The position numbers and the translations under genes were made by a program. A DNA stretch of 64,000 nt from Paractinoplanes toevensis (GTDB taxonomy: Bacteria; Actinomycetota; Actinomycetes; Mycobacteriales; Micromonosporaceae), in NCBI RefSeq assembly GCF_018332695.1, contig NZ_BOQN01000049.1, positions 228,046 through 292,045 of the forward strand, written 5' to 3'. Shown one piece after another: positions 62,134 to 64,000 of this stretch (position 1 is its first letter; each line of letters opens with the position of its first letter). A model generated the notes under the pieces. That model saw nothing but the letters and a program-made list of their open reading frames with translations. It ran no database searches and had not been told where the DNA came from.

Positions 62134-63960
62134 ATGTCTCAAATCCGTGGTGCATTGGCGGCCGTCACCGCCATCATGCTCGTGGCCGGGCCCGGCAGCG
62201 CCGCCTTCGCCGATCCCGTGGTTCCCCCGCCGGACGCGTCCTACGACCCGGCGATGCTCGCCGCGCTGAAGCGCGACCTCAACCTCGACTCCTCCGTGTT
62301 CGCCCGCGACCGGCATGCCGCCGACGCCGAACCCGGACTCCGCACGTCGCTGGGCGCCGCGTTCGGCGGATTGTGGATCGACGGCGAGGGCTTCACCGTC
62401 GGCGTGACCGACGCCGGCCTCGCCGGAACGGTTCGTGCCGCCGGTGGCCGGGCCCGCGTCGTCGCCCACAGTGCTGCCGAACTCGACCGGGTTAAGGCCG
62501 CCCTCGACCGCGCCGGAGCCGGCCGGGCTCAGGGCGTCACCGGTTGGGGTGTCGACCCGCGGACCAACAGCGTCCTGGTCACCGCCGTGACGGCCGATGC
62601 CGCCACCGATCTCGTCGCCGCCGCCGGGGTTACCGGCGGTCCGGTTCGGGTGGAGGTGGACGCACGCAAGCCCACACCCACCTATCCGGTTCGTGGCGGA
62701 GACCATTACCTCGACTGGATAGCGAACTCCAACTCCGTCGGCGTGTGCTCGGTCGGGTTCTCCGTCATCGGCGGGTTCGTGACGGCCGGGCACTGCACGC
62801 ACACCGGCGAGATGACCACCGGCTACAACGACGTGGATCAGGGAGTCGTGCGCGCCTCCGTCACGTCCGGAACCGACGCCAGCTGGGTCCAGACGAACGC
62901 GATGTGGACGCCGCAGGCCCTGGTCAACAACCACAACGGCGGAACCGTGGCGGTCACCGGTTCGCAGGACGCCGCCGTCGGTGCGGCCGTGTGCCGGTCC
63001 GGCCGGACCAGCGGATGGCACTGCGGGAAGATCCTGTCCCGCGGATACACCACTCGCACCGACGACTACACCTGGAACAACCAGATCAAGACGGATGTGT
63101 GCGCCAACGGCGGCGACTCCGGCGGTGCGTTGGTGGCCGGTACCCAGGGCCAGGGCACCACCTCCGCGAGTTGGGCCGAGTGCGGCCAGGACGACCCCGC
63201 CTCGTCGTATCAGCCCCTCAGCCAGATCCTCGACATGTACGGTCTGACTCTGGTGACCAGCGCGCCGCCGCAGGTGCCGCTGGCCGGTGACTGGAACGGC
63301 GACGGCAAGGACACCATCGCGATCTGGCGGCCCAACGAGCACAAGTTCTACCTGCGAAACTCGCTGTCCAGCGGCGGCGCGGACGTGACGCTCACCTTCG
63401 GGCAGGCCGACGATGTGCCGGTCGCGGGTGACTGGAACGGCGACGGCGTCGACACCGTCGGCGTGTGGCGGCCCAGCGAGAACGCCTTCTACCTGCGCGC
63501 CACCAACGACCCGGCGAACGGGGCCACGACCACCCTGGACCTCGCCGACACCAACCAGCTGCCGCTGATCGGCGACTGGACCGGAGATGGGAAGGACGAC
63601 GTCGGCCGGAGCCGGTACTCGAACCATCAGCACTATCTGTACCGGTCCGGGCAGACCACGATCGAGATCAATTTCGGGCAGCTCGGGGACGTGCCGCTCT
63701 CCGGTGACTGGGACAAGAACGGCGTCGACAGCATCGGCCTGTTCCGGCCCGGCAACAACACCTGGTACCGCAAGTACAACAACGATCCGGCCGACAGCGG
63801 GACGCACACGCCGCTGGCGTTCGGCCAGATGCGGGACCTGCCGATCGCGGGCGACTGGAACGGCGACGGCATGGACACGGTCGGCGTCTACCGCAACACG
63901 AACAAGACCTTCTACCTCTACAACGAGTCGGGCTCCACGACTCAGTTCGTCTACGGCTGA
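62134..63960 (+). CDS. secreted S1 protease with C-terminal VCBS/FG-GAP-like repeats
   Basis: The 608-aa preproprotein has a signal peptide (about 1-28), a propeptide and chymotrypsin-fold domain homologous to the protease at 5460 (same MLAAL..DL start, VCRSGRTSGW and GGDSGG motifs; triad His in TAGHC, Asp in TDASW, Ser in GDSGG). Instead of a lectin it carries five or so repeats (about 370-608), each with D(W)NGDG-type Ca2+-binding motifs, as in VCBS/FG-GAP surface proteins. ATG 62134 has no clear ribosome site; upstream in-frame starts would run through the palindrome. It is divergent from the kinase gene. Confidence 0.9.
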   Translation: MSQIRGALAAVTAIMLVAGPGSAAFADPVVPPPDASYDPAMLAALKRDLNLDSSVFARDRHAADAEPGLRTSLGAAFGGLWIDGEGFTVGVTDAGLAGTVRAAGGRARVVAHSAAELDRVKAALDRAGAGRAQGVTGWGVDPRTNSVLVTAVTADAATDLVAAAGVTGGPVRVEVDARKPTPTYPVRGGDHYLDWIANSNSVGVCSVGFSVIGGFVTAGHCTHTGEMTTGYNDVDQGVVRASVTSGTDASWVQTNAMWTPQALVNNHNGGTVAVTGSQDAAVGAAVCRSGRTSGWHCGKILSRGYTTRTDDYTWNNQIKTDVCANGGDSGGALVAGTQGQGTTSASWAECGQDDPASSYQPLSQILDMYGLTLVTSAPPQVPLAGDWNGDGKDTIAIWRPNEHKFYLRNSLSSGGADVTLTFGQADDVPVAGDWNGDGVDTVGVWRPSENAFYLRATNDPANGATTTLDLADTNQLPLIGDWTGDGKDDVGRSRYSNHQHYLYRSGQTTIEINFGQLGDVPLSGDWDKNGVDSIGLFRPGNNTWYRKYNNDPADSGTHTPLAFGQMRDLPIAGDWNGDGMDTVGVYRNTNKTFYLYNESGSTTQFVYG

Positions 63961-63971
63961 GGGGGCGCGTG

Positions 63972-64000
63972 ATGTCCTTCATCCGCTTAACGTTCGTCCC
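63972..64000 (+). CDS. start of a further gene (cut by the window edge)
   Basis: ATG 63972 follows GGGGG by 6 nt and reads MSFIRLTFVP to the edge, 11 bp after the protease stop. The sixth codon is TTA (63987-63989), rare in high-GC actinomycetes. Too short to name; it could be an operon partner of the protease. Confidence 0.45.

Overview
The window is high-GC, gene-dense DNA with many GTG/TTG starts, frequent 4-bp GTGA stop/start overlaps, secreted polysaccharide hydrolases carrying CBM2 and CBM13 modules, and many STAND, LacI, TetR and two-component regulators. That points to a filamentous soil actinomycete. Gene content and style suggest Micromonosporaceae (Actinoplanes-like), but the genus is an inference. 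I see no rRNA, tRNA, CRISPR array, transposase or prophage.

Layout. 1-5.4 kb: a truncated Pro/Gln-rich protein, a 2OG-Fe(II) oxygenase, a LysR regulator, and an inositol-monophosphatase-like gene coupled to an NAD(P)-binding reductase. 3.7-7.0 kb: two secreted hydrolases (GH64 beta-1,3-glucanase; S1 protease with ricin-type lectin), the second with a readable promoter and operator. 7.1-12.4 kb: a tight run of NAD kinase-GNAT fusion, response regulator/glutaredoxin-like/FAD reductase fusion, cNMP-sensing histidine kinase, a methyltransferase and a DinB remnant. 12.4-25.3 kb: small metabolic and regulatory genes (AraC/methyltransferase pair, XRE-STAND regulator, two alpha/beta hydrolases, MFS transporter, DinB, TetR/aldo-keto reductase pair with clear operators, LapA-like protein, lipoprotein). 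25.5-28.8 kb: a secreted TAP-like peptidase, then about 0.9 kb without a convincing gene, a ClpX-zinc-finger/HTH gene behind a twin operator, and a degraded stretch.

28.8-36.1 kb is the most interesting block. It is a four-gene minus-strand operon: a GCS2-like ligase fused to a circularly permuted ATP-grasp, a class II glutamine amidotransferase of the asparagine-synthetase family resembling the NAGGN osmolyte enzyme, an S9 peptidase, and an AlkZ-like winged-helix protein. It looks like a variant of the known NAGGN 'trio' (amidotransferase + ATP-grasp ligase + peptidase), and its product is unknown. 36.2-42.7 kb: a nucleotide-sugar epimerase, a SulP-carbonic anhydrase fusion, an NmrA-like reductase and a DUF4062/NB-ARC/TPR STAND protein with two TTA codons. 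42.7-46.3 kb: a tryptophan-catabolic operon (tryptophan dioxygenase, kynureninase, amidohydrolase) behind a YchJ gene.

46.3-57.0 kb: an alpha-glucan use locus with a LacI regulator, sugar-binding lipoprotein, two permeases, GH13 glucosidase and a large secreted GH87 alpha-1,3-glucanase. No ATPase is encoded, so the importer probably borrows a shared MsiK-type ATPase. 57.0-64.0 kb: a RaiA/HPF-like gene, a GH9 cellulase with a perfect 14-bp CebR-type box, an FHA protein paired with a Ser/Thr kinase whose extracytoplasmic half looks like a lytic transglycosylase, a second S1 protease with VCBS/FG-GAP-like repeats, and the first codons of another gene.
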